From Epiperipatus broadwayi (Eukaryota; Onychophora; Udeonychophora; Euonychophora; Peripatidae), in contig JAQFVV010006256.1 of NCBI GenBank assembly GCA_028023455.1, forward strand, positions 1,426,001 to 1,490,000: a stretch of DNA of 64,000 bases, written 5' to 3'. Below are positions 11,779 to 24,700 of this stretch, piece after piece (position 1 is the stretch's first letter; each line of letters opens with the position of its first letter). The notes beneath the pieces are model-generated. The model was not told where the DNA came from. It made no database searches and saw nothing but the letters and a program-made list of their open reading frames with translations. The position numbers and the translations under genes are program-made.

Positions 11779-14700
11779 AGATTTCAATTATTAATTAAAC
11801 TTCAGGAGCAAAAAAAAAAAAATAGTCTCAAAATTTTTCTGTTTTTAAATGTTTACATTGACATAGCATTTTAAAATAATTTTTTTAAAAATATTAATAG
11901 CAAAGTTAAATAAAGAGAAAATATAGAAGGCTTTCATTATGACTATATTTTCTTTAGAAAATTAGAATAACTTCCCACTTTCATCAGTAAAATGCTGATA
12001 TATCTGATATAGTTTATGAGAATGACGCATCTAAATACACTTTTGATGAAATAAAATTATCCATAAATCATTGTTTTCTGATGCACTTTATCTCTAACTA
12101 ACATTCTCTACATGACAGAAATTATTAGCAAGATTATCTATCTAATATTTTATGTTTTTCATTTCTGATCACTGTGGTTTCTTTAATATAGATGGTCAGC
12201 AAAATTATTTGACTGAGGCTTTTATAATTTCTCACTCTAAAATCATAATAATAATAATGCTATTAATCAGAATAATTCGTTTAACATAATCTACTTTATA
12301 TATATAAATGCAAATTAATATCAAGTCATTTGGATATTTTCAATCAAAACTTATTTTAGAAAAATAATCAGTTATTCAATTAATTTTTCTAAAATTAATT
12401 TGTCTTATAATTGAAGTAAACATGTTTGAATTTTAATTACAGATAATTCTTAACAAATAATTTAACTGGTCTCCCAAATCTATTAACCTATATGAATTTT
12501 TTTTTTAAAAAAAATAAAACCCTGTCTTTATACCAAAATTAAAAATAGGAAGAACATTTACTGTACAATTAAAATTGTATTCAAATATTTCAACTTGAAA
12601 TTTATTTAATTACTTACTCAGTTCAAGTAAATACCTCACAGAAATGTACAGATATTTCCTATAAGAGAAAATGTATACCTTATATACATGCATATAAAGT
12701 TTAAGTTTTCACTTTGTTATATATTTAATATTTTTGCATACATGAATACTGGAAGAAATGGGATATTTTTTTCCCTTTCTTCTTTATTATCTGCTGAGTG
12801 CACTTCTGATGCCCTCAGTCAGAGGGCAGATATATACACATACATACATGTCAAATAAACTAAAAAAATACTCAAAATGAACATATTCATCAATGATAAA
12901 AAAATTTATTTTTATAAAGACTATGCATGCCTTTACATATGTAAAGTATGCTTAGTCCCCACCATTGAAAAAGCAATCAGGAAAGCCACATTTATGAGTT
13001 GTGATCTAGTATGAATCAGTAAACAATAATGAATCACTTTGACATTGAATTTAGGGCAGAATTTTTATTCAATAAATGATTATCTGCTTTTTAATTACAT
13101 TTAGGGATTCCCATACCATCTTCAAATATGGATTGTCTTAGAAAATGTGCTTCAAAATCTCATAAAATTTTGTTAGGTTGATATGCTTGGTGATTTCTTA
13201 TTTGATGATAGATGCAATTGCAATATTACTAATGGTAGGAATGGGGAAGCATTTTTACTAACAGCAAAGAAAAATTTTAAAATATTTTAAAACTTCAAAA
13301 CATTATTATCATCATGATTATTATTATTATCATTTATATAATTTGTAATTGTTTGTTGTTGTTTTTTGTTTGTTGTGTATTGAATTATTATTATTCATAT
13401 AATAGAAATAATGGAATGAAAGATACTATCTATTTATATATTTTTTATAGTAATAGTTTAACTTTAGCTATCTTAAATTCTCTTAAGTCTCACAATATAT
13501 ATAGTATTTGAGAATTAGGCTTGCAAATTTTTTCTAAACCAACAAATACTCCTAGGAATCTTTATCTTTGTTTTATTATTTTAATGCTCTATATTAATTT
13601 TATTGATTTTAATAATTTAAATTTTGTAATTGTTTCATACACAAATGTAATATTGGTTGATGAGTTTATGTGTAGGTGATTTAACTGAAAAAAAAATACA
13701 CCATTCTTTTTCCTCATTCTAATCATCTCTCTCTTTCAATCCTGTGTGATGACATAATATGTTAAATTATTTGGGGAGATTCTCATGTGTAGTTAGTTAC
13801 TGGTAGAAACAATATAATAGCTAAGCATGTGCATAGTCCCAGGGCTCAAAAATAAACAAAACTAAAGTGAAACTGGAAAAAATATTTGAAAATTTAAAAT
13901 TTCACAACCATATTCTTAGAGGCTATTTAAATATTACTTAAAAGATCAGGCAGTCTATTACATTATTTAGTATTTAAGTGATTGATGACTGCATCTCTCA
14001 ATTGCTGGTTGATCTAAGAACACATTCTTCTTACCAAAATCTGAATAACTGAATCACAGGACTGATTAATGCATGCAATGAAAGTAAATGATTATGTCTT
14101 GATTTATACTGTTTTTTAATCCAACAACATGGTTAAAAATACTACTGATATAATTTATTAACTAATATAACTTCAACCTATGATTTAATAATGAATGAAT
14201 TATTATTTTCATATTTATGTCTTATTGAAAAACAGATCTCTTAAAGTATATTTTTTGTATTTTAAAGTTAAGATGGCAAATTATCTAGTTGAATAGTGAT
14301 TTTGTTTTTCAAAGTTTTCTCCATTAATAATTTGATGCACTTTCTACTCAAGTAGTTTATTTTAATTTAGTTAATTTATATTATACATAAATTGGATTAA
14401 ATTAAATTAAAAATTTAATAAGTATGTGATTATATCATGTAATTTATAAAATATTTTAAATTAGCTCACAATTATCACAACATTGAATGCAGATAATTAT
14501 AAATATAAAAGTACTTACATATATATATAAAATTATTATTTTAATATGAAAAGTGTTAAATGTTCAAAGATTTGATAATTTAAATTTTTTTCCAAATTTT
14601 TTTTCATCACTTTAAATTTTTTTACGTTTTTACCAAGGGTCAGTGAACTTGCTGAAATGAAAATCAGAAAAATGCAATTCAAATAATTTTTTCATCTATA

Positions 14701-15701
14701 AGTACATGTGAATTATCTTGTATATATTTTGAATACATTTAAAATACTATAAACAGTTGTTATATTGTATTTGTTTAATTGTCATTTTTTTGTTGAAAAA
14801 GATTAAAAGGTCAAAAATAATCTTGCATAGGGTTCATGAAAAACTAATTATATCATTGGAGAGAAGATCTTACATATAAAGAAAGATTATTGGGTATATG
14901 GTCTTGAAAAGAATCATAATTGGTATTGATTGAGGCTATATATTTTATGAAAGGCATCTAGCTAATATTTTACTACTATCTGGATTTTCTTAGAACAGAA
15001 ATGGCTAGACTCCAAAGAAAGATCTGAAATATGAGTTGTGTAAATAAATTCAATTTCATTTTTTGTACTTAGACCTTATGTTGATAACCAATCTTATCTA
15101 CCCAATGAATACAATTGAAATGTCAATAAAATGTTATCAGACAATAGGGAAATCATGCCTAATCACAATAATGTTTAGAATTCTTTTTGCAATTATCCAT
15201 TTGCTGATTTTTCCATATTTTATTGATCTCCTATCTGACTTTAATCATAGAAAAATTCATGAAAGCATTTGTCATAATGTATATATATAATTGTTTCCAT
15301 AGTGTTTAGTCCTTGACATACTATTTATAAGATATATATATATATGCAACCCATATTTTTTAAGAATTTTGTTTTTATTCTTGAATAGAACAATTCATTC
15401 ATCACCATGTTATTGTATGGAGGAGGGGGACTGATGTTATACTTCCTGAGTTAGCTGAGAATTTACTATCTCTGGGACAAAATATTTTATAATGATGAGA
15501 TCACCATTTGTTTTTCTTCCTTTCATTGATTGATTAACTACTAAATCATTCATATGTTTAAGTGAGTAGTTTTATTGCTTTCATATATATATAATATTTA
15601 AGATCCACACCAAAAGCCCCCCCTCCCTTTTTTTTCCCTTATAAAAAAAATATTTTTTTTTTTTGGGGTAATTTTATATATATACTATACTAAACTTAAT
15701 G
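11779..15701. other. AT-rich intergenic DNA, no gene seen
   Basis: Nearly 4 kb without recognisable coding sequence. A short hairpin (GCCCTC...GAGGGC) lies near 12810-12827, and TAT-rich patches near 13310. Short ORFs at 11.6-15.3 kb match nothing I know. Confidence 0.55.
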
Positions 15702-15881
15702 TAATTATAAGGGACTTGAACTTAGACTTTCAAACACATCACAACTATGCAATCCATCTTATACAACTGTTACACATGACCACATACATTTATCTTTTTC
15801 ACATATATGTGGTTATGTGTATCAGCTGTATAAGATGGATTGGATAGTTATGGGGAATTTGAAAGTCTGAGTTCAAGTTCC

Positions 15882-15888
<7 letters not shown>
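15702..15888. repeat. Foldback element, family FB1, copy 1
   Basis: Two ~87-bp arms (15702-15790 and 15801-15888) are imperfect reverse complements separated by ~10 bases. They include AAGGGACTTGAACTTAGACT on the left and its complement, ending AGTTCAAGTTCCTTATA, on the right. A related element is at 48346-48584 and a half copy at 57743-57811. There is no coding capacity. The right arm runs straight into (AT)n. Confidence 0.8.

Positions 15889-15924
<36 letters not shown>
15889..15924. repeat. (AT)n microsatellite
   Basis: A pure AT run of about 36 bp abuts the FB1 foldback element. Confidence 0.9.
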
Positions 15925-15927
<3 letters not shown>

Positions 15928-15985
15928 TAAAAATCAGTCATGTCACATGATGTATATAGCTTGCATTACCAATATGTAATATATA

Positions 15986-16139
15986 ACGAGCCTGCTAATA
16001 GCTCTAAACAAGCTTATTTATTTATTTTATGATAAATGCTACAAGAAAAAGTACCTGAAGCCTTTATCTATGTTTGTCCCCATCCCCAGACTGGTTTTGA
16101 TCTATGGCTCTTCTTGTTTAGAGTGATTAGCAGGCTCTT
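15986..16139. mobile_element. Small non-autonomous element with ~27-bp TIRs
   Basis: The left end (15986-16012, ACGAGCCTGCTAATAGCTC...) and right end (16113-16139, ...GATTAGCAGGCTCTT) are inverted copies with one or two mismatches enclosing ~100 bp of unique sequence. It looks like a MITE. The flanks are TAATAT-like on both sides, but AT richness makes a target-site duplication uncertain. Confidence 0.6.
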
Positions 16140-16155
16140 AATATTATATATATAT

Positions 16156-16183
16156 TGTAACGATATATAAATATGTCGTTACA
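16156..16183. other. 5' terminal hairpin of TGTAACG element (copy 1)
   Basis: Arms TGTAACGA and TCGTTACA pair perfectly and extend inward with one wobble almost to the loop. In copy 2 (43845-43869) the stem is GTAACGG / CCGTTAC: the A-T pair is replaced by G-C, a compensatory change. Confidence 0.75.
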
Positions 16184-18101
16184 TTAATTTAAAATAAAAA
16201 CTTAAAAGTTCGCAAATAAAAGTAAAAAACTAAACGCTAAAATTAAAATGTTTGTTAAACGTATATACATTCGCACAGATGCCAAACTTTAAAAATATTT
16301 TTTTTTAAAAAACAAATAAATAAGTATTTGAACGTACTTTTTTATAAAAAAAAGTACAAGATTTAAAAATAAAAACAGGTATTAATTAATTCTTGTAATC
16401 TGTAAATGGAAATGATTGTTTATAAATTATTTGAAAAGCAAGCTAGCCTTGGGCTCTTGTATAATTAAAATGATCTGATGAAAGATAGATAAGAAAATAA
16501 AGAGAAATTAGCTTGACCAATGGAAGCACCAAGCCTTGGCTCGGACCCTAACGAAAGTGATGGATTAGTGAAGTTTTGTTGAGTGAATCCATGTGGATAA
16601 TATAAAAAGAGAAATAAAGTTTTTTTGGACAGTTCCAGCTTTTTGTGTTTGAGAGATGTGATAGGACGCACATACCACACTCTCTATTTAAAAAAAAATG
16701 AAAAGACTGTGATACCTTGAACCAGCTATTGCCATCTCCAGAACATTATCTTCCAATGGAGGCATCATGGGAATTAAAAGCAGAAACCTGGACTCTTCTA
16801 CCGTGAGCTATGAACTTTACAAATTAACAACAACAAAAAAAAGTAATTAAGAACTTTCGTCATTGTTTTTTTTAAAGATTCAGCTAATTTAAATTTTAAA
16901 ATGAACTCTTATTTGATTTTCAAATTAATAATTGATTGTTTAAATTTATATAGTTAAGTTTTGCTAAAATCATTTCCATTTTATTATTTTTATTTGTAGT
17001 AATATTTATTGTAGAAATTATTAAATGCATTACATTTAAGTTGGGTATAGACGTTGCATAGATTCGTTAGCAGTTGATTATTTTGTGGTTTTCACAGTCG
17101 ATTAGAATATATAAGTCAACGATGTCACTGCAGTGTCTTATGATGAACACCAAAGGGTCTCCTGTATTCCCTCAGCAATTGACGTTATCGATTGACTTTG
17201 TATTTTGATCGTTTGTGTTTAATTTGGAATGTTTTTGACCGTGGAATCTATGCAACCGATCTATACTCGACATTATAAAACAAATTGTATAAAAATAATC
17301 TGTGTGAACGTATTTAAATGTTAAATTTAAGTTGGGCGTGAATGGCTATATAGTTTTGTAAAGTTATATTAAGGGAGGGTAATCTTAGGTTATTCATTTC
17401 GTAGTTGAATTGGTTCAATGGATTGGATATATTTGTGTAATTGTAGATGTAGTATGAGATCCGCTATGGGCAGGATTATATATATACGCCACACACCTTC
17501 TGTTTGCCTATGGATGGGTTTGTAAGACGGCAAAGGACCGCAGTCCATTCCTATGGAGTTTTATGTTTATTGTTCTACTTGTCAACAGATGTAGCATTCC
17601 TGGTTGGTAGAGAGACAATTTTTTCTCTAATTCTACTTGCTGTTCAGATGTACATTCCTGACAGTATAGTATTTTGTGTTGTCGTATTTTCATGCTACAT
17701 TGAATACATAAATGTATCAGATGGATTGGCACCGGTTTGATTGCGAAATTTGTTGCCTAAGGTTAAATCAGGGAAGAATATTTTCTTTTCAAATGCAGAT
17801 CTATGTAGTCTATTTATACTCGACTCACTAAATAAATATTAAACTCATGGTTGTAATTTACTTAAATGTAAAATTAAAGATTAATAGAAAAATCTAAAAT
17901 GTTAAACTTATTCCTCAAATTAGAATGATTTTATATATGCGTAAATAAATATTTTTAGGTGTTAATTTCTGGCAGTGGCTTTTGTTTATTTATATTTAAG
18001 ATATAAATTAAGATATAGATTTTTATTTCTGTGTCTCCACTGAGCTAGTGACTTGGGCTAACGATCTGAATATTTAAATAAAGTGGAATCTTAACAGCGC
18101 G

Positions 18102-18165
18102 TATCTGCCTACTCTATAAATTTTTCTAGGTTTAAATGCCTAGATGGCGCCCTGTAGAGCAGATA
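18102..18165. other. 3' conserved stem-loop of TGTAACG element (copy 1)
   Basis: The outer stem is TATCTGC (18102-18108) with GCAGATA (18159-18165); the inner stem is TCTAGG (18125-18130) with CCTAGA (18139-18144). The TATA-like CTCTATAAAT lies between. The same nested layout is present in copy 2 at 45644-45706 with a different loop. A CTCF-core-like CTAGATGGCGCC starts at 18140. Confidence 0.6.
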
Positions 18166-18215
18166 TCGTAGTTTGTGGTTAGATTCAATCTTCACTTTCA
18201 TTTCGATCATTATAA

Positions 18216-19463
18216 TATATATATGTGTGTGTGCGTATATATATATAGAGAGAGAGAGAGACTGATATCTAACTAAATAAGAAAAAATAAAACATAAATA
18301 GCCTTTTTTCAGGCAAAATCTCTCCAACAGTTCTTATGGAGGAATAGTGAAAAGTCTTGTCAATTGCTGGATGTGAAAATTTGAATGATTTTCTATTTTT
18401 GTTTTATTTTCTAGTTACATATAGATAGATATCCCTTTACCAACTAGTACTAGATAGATAGATAGGTTTTTTTTTTTTTAGGTAGTTATAAACCAGCTAT
18501 CTAAAAGAAAAATTACAGACTTTATTGAAAAAAAAATTTTAAGTTTTCTTGGCCAAGATTTAGTACTATGAAATATATGCTATACATTGAAGTGCATTAT
18601 AATAGTTTTAAATAATTTTATAGGTATAGGTATTTAATAATTAAGGATTGTCTAATTTTATATAAGTAATCACTGAATAAATCAACTTTCTGAGCACAAT
18701 TTATATCAATGCACTGCCCTTTAAATGTTATCAAATCTTTTTGCAGGCAAAAAAGATATATTACATTTATGTTTATGTTAAATACTGAGACAACACTATA
18801 TGTACTAAATATAATGTAAAATTTTATGTATTTATTAATTTTTCTATTATCGAGTTATACAGATTTTATAATTTCTTATATGTGTTGTTTAGTTTTTTAT
18901 ATATGTGTAGTTATATATTAAATTAAATACTAATGCTATATACTTAGAGTTAACATAGTTATTACAAGTTATATATTGTATAGTATGTAGTATGATATTA
19001 CTTTTGAATATATTTTAGAAATAATCCTAGCAGATTATATTATTTAAATTAGAAATAATAAGAATTAAAATATAATAACTATATGTAAATATTTATGGAA
19101 AGAATATTTGAAAACATTTTACCAATTATTTTTGTTGATAATTTTGTTTAACATTACCAAATACAATGTTTCCAGTCACCTTACAAATATTTTTATCACT
19201 TGACAAGACTAAGAATTCTCTTTCAACATTGAATTTTGGATAAATGTTATACAGGGAAAATTGTTTTAATGAACAGATTAATGGACAAATTAATTAGATT
19301 ATTGTAGCTCATATATAATTGTATAGTATTCAACATCTAATGAAGTGATAGATAGTTGTATATTTCTATCTTGTCTCATTTGTATCTTGTTCTTGGCCTA
19401 GGCATATCAGCTAAGGAAATTTTCATTTTAGTTACATAAACTCATAAGAATTAATTTGAATCA
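18216..19463. other. Microsatellite (TA/GT/GA) then AT-rich DNA
   Basis: 18213-18261 is a compound TA-GT-TA-GA microsatellite at the element's 3' edge. The remainder is AT-rich with short ATAG-type repeats near 18.42-18.46 kb and no gene that I can see. Confidence 0.55.
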
Positions 19464-19789
19464 ATTTAGACCAGGGGTAGTCAACCTTTTTATACCTACC
19501 ACCCATTTTTGTATTTCTGTTAGTAGTAAAATTTTCTAACTGTCCACCGGTTCCACAGTAATGGTGATTTATAAAGTAGGGAAATAACTTTATCTTATAA
19601 AATTTATAAAGCAGAGTTACAGCAAGATAAAGCATATAAATCTATATGAAATTCTTTTTAATAGTCAATTAAATTAAAAAAAAAAAAGAAAGTGCTTCAG
19701 TGTCAGACAAAACCCCTACCGTTCACTATGAAGGCTGGAATGCCCACTAGTGGGCAGTAGAGGCTAGGCTGACTACCACTGATTTAGAC
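19464..19789. mobile_element. hAT-type MITE with 8-bp TSD
   Basis: The element proper is 19472-19781 (310 bp). It starts CAGGGGTAGTCAACC and ends TGACTACCACTG, imperfect TIRs of the hAT type. The 8-bp ATTTAGAC occurs immediately outside both ends (19464-19471 and 19782-19789), as expected for hAT transposition. There is a subterminal palindrome (GCCCACTAGTGGGC) near the right end and an internal A-run. No transposase is encoded, so it needs a hAT transposase in trans. Confidence 0.9.
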
Positions 19790-21101
19790 AATAAATTTAA
19801 TATTATTAATTGAATTATTAATGTATAATCTTAGACTAATATTCTGATCTAAGAGCTTTCAATTGAAAGATGAGAAACCAATCCTTCAAGAGATATTTTT
19901 TATAAATGTTTTTTGAGAATGTGTGCTTATTTTTTTTTTTGTTGAGATTCATTTCCAATGTGAGAAATTCACTTGTTCTCATATTATAATGTTACCACAA
20001 TCAAATGAAAATCATTTGTTAGAAAGCAAGCACCATACTTATAAAAATCATGAGAATCATTTATATTATCTAATGATTGGAAAATATTGAAAAATTTTAT
20101 ATAAAATATAAAACAGAGTTTGACACATAGAAATCAAAAAGTTACAATAATCAAAGTGATATGTGTTTCAAAAATAATGTATAATAATTTAACATTTTTT
20201 GATGGTTAAGGGTTAGAGCTGCTGTGAAATATCCCACATGTATTATATACCATATTATTCTTATTTTGTTTTTATCATTATACATATTATTTATAAATTT
20301 TTGTAATAGTTAAAAAAAAATCTGAACATTTTACTGAAAAAAATTGTGTGCCATTAGCATGTGCATGCAGTATATGTATGAAAATATGGTAATTAGATAT
20401 GGCATTTTTAAAAAAATTGGATGCTACAATTAGAATGCAAGCTATGAACTTTCATTGGTTTATTTTTATAAAAATTATAATTATTTACCAAGAGAAAAAA
20501 AAATAGAACAAAGAAATCTTAAAAATATTCTGTAAAAACAGACAAGACAATGAAAGCTGGTAATTTTGCTCTTTAAAGCATCATAATTTTTTTTAAAAAT
20601 ATCTATTAATTTTGTTTTATTAAAATTCAATAAGTGCATGCAATAATATTTATGATTATAATTAGTATTTTTTATAAAAAAAAGTTGTTACAAAAAATAA
20701 TAAGTGTAGGATATTTCATGGCAGCTATAATCCATAAGTACTCATTTTTTTTAATCAATGCAATTTTATTATCATTCTGCAGTCTTATTATCAATCTTTT
20801 ACATTTCAACTTTTTAACAGTCTTCTTCAGGACTATAAATAGCAAAATATTATTTTTTTATAAGATATAGTTTGTGATAATATTTTAAACATATATGTTT
20901 AGTTTTAAAACATTAATATTTGAACATACTGAAATAAATATTCCATATGTTCAGTGAAGGAGGAGGCTAGTTTAAGGTTGCACATTAAATTAAAGCTAGC
21001 TAAACAATAAAGACTGCCAAATGTTTTTGAAAATAAAATTTCATATATTAAAACCAGATTTTATGAGTCTATATTTAGAGATATGCATACAATTAATATA
21101 T
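19790..21101. other. AT-rich intergenic DNA, no gene seen
   Basis: Nothing recognisable. A patch at 20815-20835 (CAGTCTTCTTCAGGACT) faintly resembles part of the dispersed repeat that follows. Confidence 0.5.
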
Positions 21102-21259
21102 ATATATATATTGCTTATAACACTTCTTTTATATATATACACTTTCATGCAAACAAGTTTTTTTAAAAACTTCTTTATTTTCCTTACAGTTTCGACTGTC
21201 CAGTAGTCTTCAGAGCTACAATATTTGAATAATATAAATACATAACCATCATTTCACTT
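21102..21259 (+). repeat. Dispersed repeat D, copy 1
   Basis: About 158 bp, from TTGCTTATAACACTTC to CATAACCATCATTTC, flanked by TA tracts. A reverse-complement copy with roughly 85-90% identity by eye lies at 38217-38372. It contains an AAAATAAAG-type signal on the minus strand. No function assigned. Confidence 0.8.
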
Positions 21260-21341
21260 ATATATAAAAATACATAACCATTATTTCACACACACACACA
21301 CACATATATATATATACATACCAAAATATACACATTCCCTT

Positions 21342-21559
21342 CATACAAATACATATATAGATCTACATCACCCCTAGACATATATATAAATTCTATACCT
21401 ACATCTATATATACATATGCATATCCAATTATATACACATACATCTTTTAAACATATATATATATACACACAGATATTCATATACCCATATATATACAAA
21501 TCCACATACATTTATAAGTACACATAACATATGTATACTCAGCTTACATATAAATTACA
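21342..21559 (+). repeat. Dispersed repeat E, copy 1 (cryptic TA/CA-rich)
   Basis: TA-rich, but with specific landmarks (CACCCCTAGACATATATA, ATACCTACATC, CATATGCATATCCAA, CAAATCCACATAC) that recur in the same order, reverse-complemented, at 27585-27802. It is a true duplicated repeat rather than independent microsatellites. Confidence 0.75.
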
Positions 21560-21761
21560 TATATATAAAAAAAATATACAAAATATATCCAATACACCGT
21601 TTTTTTTTAAAATTTACCTTTTAAAATAATATTAATAAAAATAATATTTAAAAAGATTTTTTAATAAAAAATGTAAAAAAGTAAAAATAAAATAGTTTTA
21701 AAAGGTAAATTTAAAAAAAACCCCAGTGTATTGGATATATTTTGTATTTTTATATATATAT
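21560..21761. repeat. Inverted repeat with ~70-bp arms
   Basis: The left arm (21560-21629) and right arm (21692-21761) contain CAAAATATATCCAATACAC and its complement, then A/T runs, then a matching TTTACCTTTTAAAA and its complement. The spacer is ~60 bp of A/T. A TA tract bounds the right side. Confidence 0.75.
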
Positions 21762-24700
21762 ATATTGTACCTAACTGAAGTGTCACTTAGTTCCAAGAGG
21801 TAATCAAGGTTATCTTAGCTTAACCTTTTGTTTAAAATTTTGGCTAAAAAAAATAATGATGATAAAAATGGAAATTAAACTAGTTAATTATTAAAATAGG
21901 ATAATCTAAATATTTTTAATAATATTAGTTGGTTTGATAAATGATATTAGGTAATAATTTAACATAAGCAAATGTTAAAAAAAAAAGAAAAGAAAATAAT
22001 GGTGAATTGATAAATAGTATTAAATGTATTCTAAAGTAACTACTGTATAATCTATTCTAATGTTTAAAGAATAATAATAAGATATTATTATTAAGTTGGA
22101 ATAAGTATGTAATAAATTTAAAAAAAAATGATATGTAAGTTTTTATTAAAAAAAGGAAATAAGAATATTTGTTATTAGTTTTGTAGTTTAGCATTCTAGT
22201 TATAAAAGTTAGTTAAATTAAATAATCATTAACATTTTATTGTTGTAATTTTAAAAATAATTTTAAACAATTAATGTAACCCAGACGTATGTGAGAATAT
22301 GTGCATGCAGAGACATGGAAACATAAGAATAAAAAAATAATTTAACTCCCATATTGTTTAAAATAAGTAAATAAAGCAAATGTGTGGATAAAATTATTTT
22401 AACAAAATATTTAAGGGTTTAATAAAGGGTATAACTTTAAATTTTATATTTCTTACTATTGTGTTATATAAAATATAAAAAAAACAATTGTTGCACAATA
22501 TTTGTAATATTAAAATTTTGACTTTGCAGCTGAAGGTCACGTGGTATGGGAAAATTATATTGATTACGTCAGTAGATTGATTCCACAGCTGGTTTGTCAG
22601 AATATTAAAATTTAATAAAAAATAATTTTATTGGTTTTTAAATGAATTGTAGGTGGATGAAAAATTGTGAGATAAAATGGAGATTGAGGGACCATCCAGG
22701 GCTGATCTTGTTTGGATTCAACTGGTGTGGATCTTAAAAATTTTATTAATAAAAGTAATTTTTTTTTAAAGAATTTGATATTTCTAAAAAAATACAAGTA
22801 TGTTTAAAATATTTAAAATTGTCCTGTAATGGTGGAGGGCTAAAAAGAAAAGGTAATCCATTTTTCTGACAATTTGAATTTCAGTCGAGGCATAGAAATT
22901 ATAGTAAAAAAAAAATGTCTAAAGTAATTGAAGTGTTTCACATATTATATGACATTAACTTGTTTAATTTTCTTTACTTGGAAATAAGGTTAAGGAACAG
23001 ACTATTAATCATTTCCATAAATAAGTGTTCGGTTGCATTAAACTATCTTGAAAGTAAAATATTAATTGTTTTTCCTGTTAGATTAAAAATATATGTAAAA
23101 AAAAAAAAGAGAGATTTTTTTTTAAAGTTTAAAAATAACATTAGAAAGAAGCTGCTACATTCGATTACAGTGAAACTATAAAGAATGATTTTTTTTTTTT
23201 AAAAAAAGAAAGTTATTACTTATATCTTGACATATATGAAAATGATTTGTTTAGCTAAACGCAAACAGATAATATATACATTTTAAAGGATAATTCTTAT
23301 TTACACAGTAAGAAAGGACACGTATTTGGAAATAAAACTTTAAAGCAATTTGTAAGGATTAATAATGAATTTATAGTTATTGGGTACATTATAAATGGTC
23401 ATACTTGCCAGTATTTAAAAATAACTTTATGGCATTAATTATAACATATAAACGGAGAAATGTCCTGAACAGTAAAAAAATTTCTACTCTCATATTTAAA
23501 AGTAAGCAAAGGAAATTAATTTTAAAAATAAATACGTCTTGGAATATTATTAGGAAACTATTTAAAAAACTATATTTTAAAAGAAGCATTTTCCTAAAAG
23601 AGGATAAAGAACTTCAGATAAAGAAATATATTATTATTATTATTATATACATTTTGAACTTGGGATCCTATAAATAAATTAAAGTGTGTTCAGCTGAAGA
23701 ATTTATTTAGTTGTATGCCGGCTTAATCTTATTATTTTTTTTTTAAATTGTTTAAAAAAATATTATTAATGAACTATTGAACATTTTCTTTTGGAAATGA
23801 TTGCCATGTATATAAATGTATTAGTTGAAGCTTCGAATTCAAATCGATATCTCAACCTGGATAAATTGTCTATATGTTATGAAATGGAAAAATCATCATG
23901 GAGCGGAAATATGAACTTAAATTAATATATTATTTTTTTTTTTATGGTCTGCTTTATTGGTTTTTTTTTTTAAAAAAAAAAACACCATAAAATATTTATG
24001 CTATTAATTTTTTTTTGTAACACTTTTGCATAAATATACAGGTAAACTAGGGTTATAATTTTAAAATGAAATAGGTTTATTTGAATGAGCAAATGTTTTT
24101 TGCCATTCTTAAGTAGATTTAGTTTATTTATCAAGCATTACAATAGCTAGTTTCTATTTAATAATTTTATTATAGAGATTTAAATATCACAGTCTTATTT
24201 TTATATAAATGGGATGTTTTATTCAATTTTTTAAATTTACTAAAGAAGATTATCAGAGAATATCCATTCATTTGTTTTATGAGTGTTATATTAAGAATAA
24301 CTACACATATTTTATATTCATCGAGAAGTAAATATTCTTGCATTTAACTTACAATTTTAAAAGTCCACTAGTTACTATATTTTAGCATTTAATATTTTGT
24401 TATGTGTGCATTGTGCCTTGCCTAGAATTTTATATGCATTTAATTTCAAAGTATTTTCTACAGTAGTCAATTGACACATAGTTTGCTTTGTTGGTTCGAA
24501 CATTGGATATACGTTTTGTATTTTATAAATTTCTTGGAAATAACTTAGTTAGTTTAGGTGAAGTATATATCTTGCTATTAGTTAGTCTTTGTTAGCCTTA
24601 AGAGTTAGGCTTAGTTTATAATTTTTGAATATGCTTTATGGAGTTGATAAATCCTCCATCCTTATTGTATTGTATTTCCATGATTTGATAGTGCTTGTCC

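Larger units (their letters stand above)
16156..18215 (+). mobile_element. TGTAACG-family repeat, full-length copy 1 (2.06 kb)
   Basis: It begins TGTAACGA directly after a TA tract and ends ...CATTATAA directly before (TA)n. A homologous element of the same extent lies at 43844-45755, which sets both ends. The first 28 nt form a terminal hairpin. The last ~110 nt hold CTCTATAAAT (TATA-box-like) inside a second conserved stem-loop (18102-18165). A conserved internal motif around CAGATGTACATTCCTGACAG is also shared. No polymerase or transposase reads through. A long solo LTR is the simplest reading (TG start, TATA box, 2-kb LTRs elsewhere in this window), but no terminal CA or flanking internal region supports it directly. 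ORFs inside are short and unconserved. Confidence 0.65.

Noticed and set aside
16470-16500. CTGATGA followed by GAAAA as a second hammerhead core
   Set aside because: The bases between the two motifs cannot form helix II, and no helix III follows.
18145-18156. TGGCGCCC as a lysine-tRNA primer-binding site of an LTR element
   Set aside because: It lies inside the conserved 3' stem-loop, ~60 bp before the repeat's end, and is changed in copy 2.
22915-23677. Two Lys/Ile-rich ORFs of 88 and 90 aa
   Set aside because: Composition is what AT-rich non-coding DNA gives; no motif seen.
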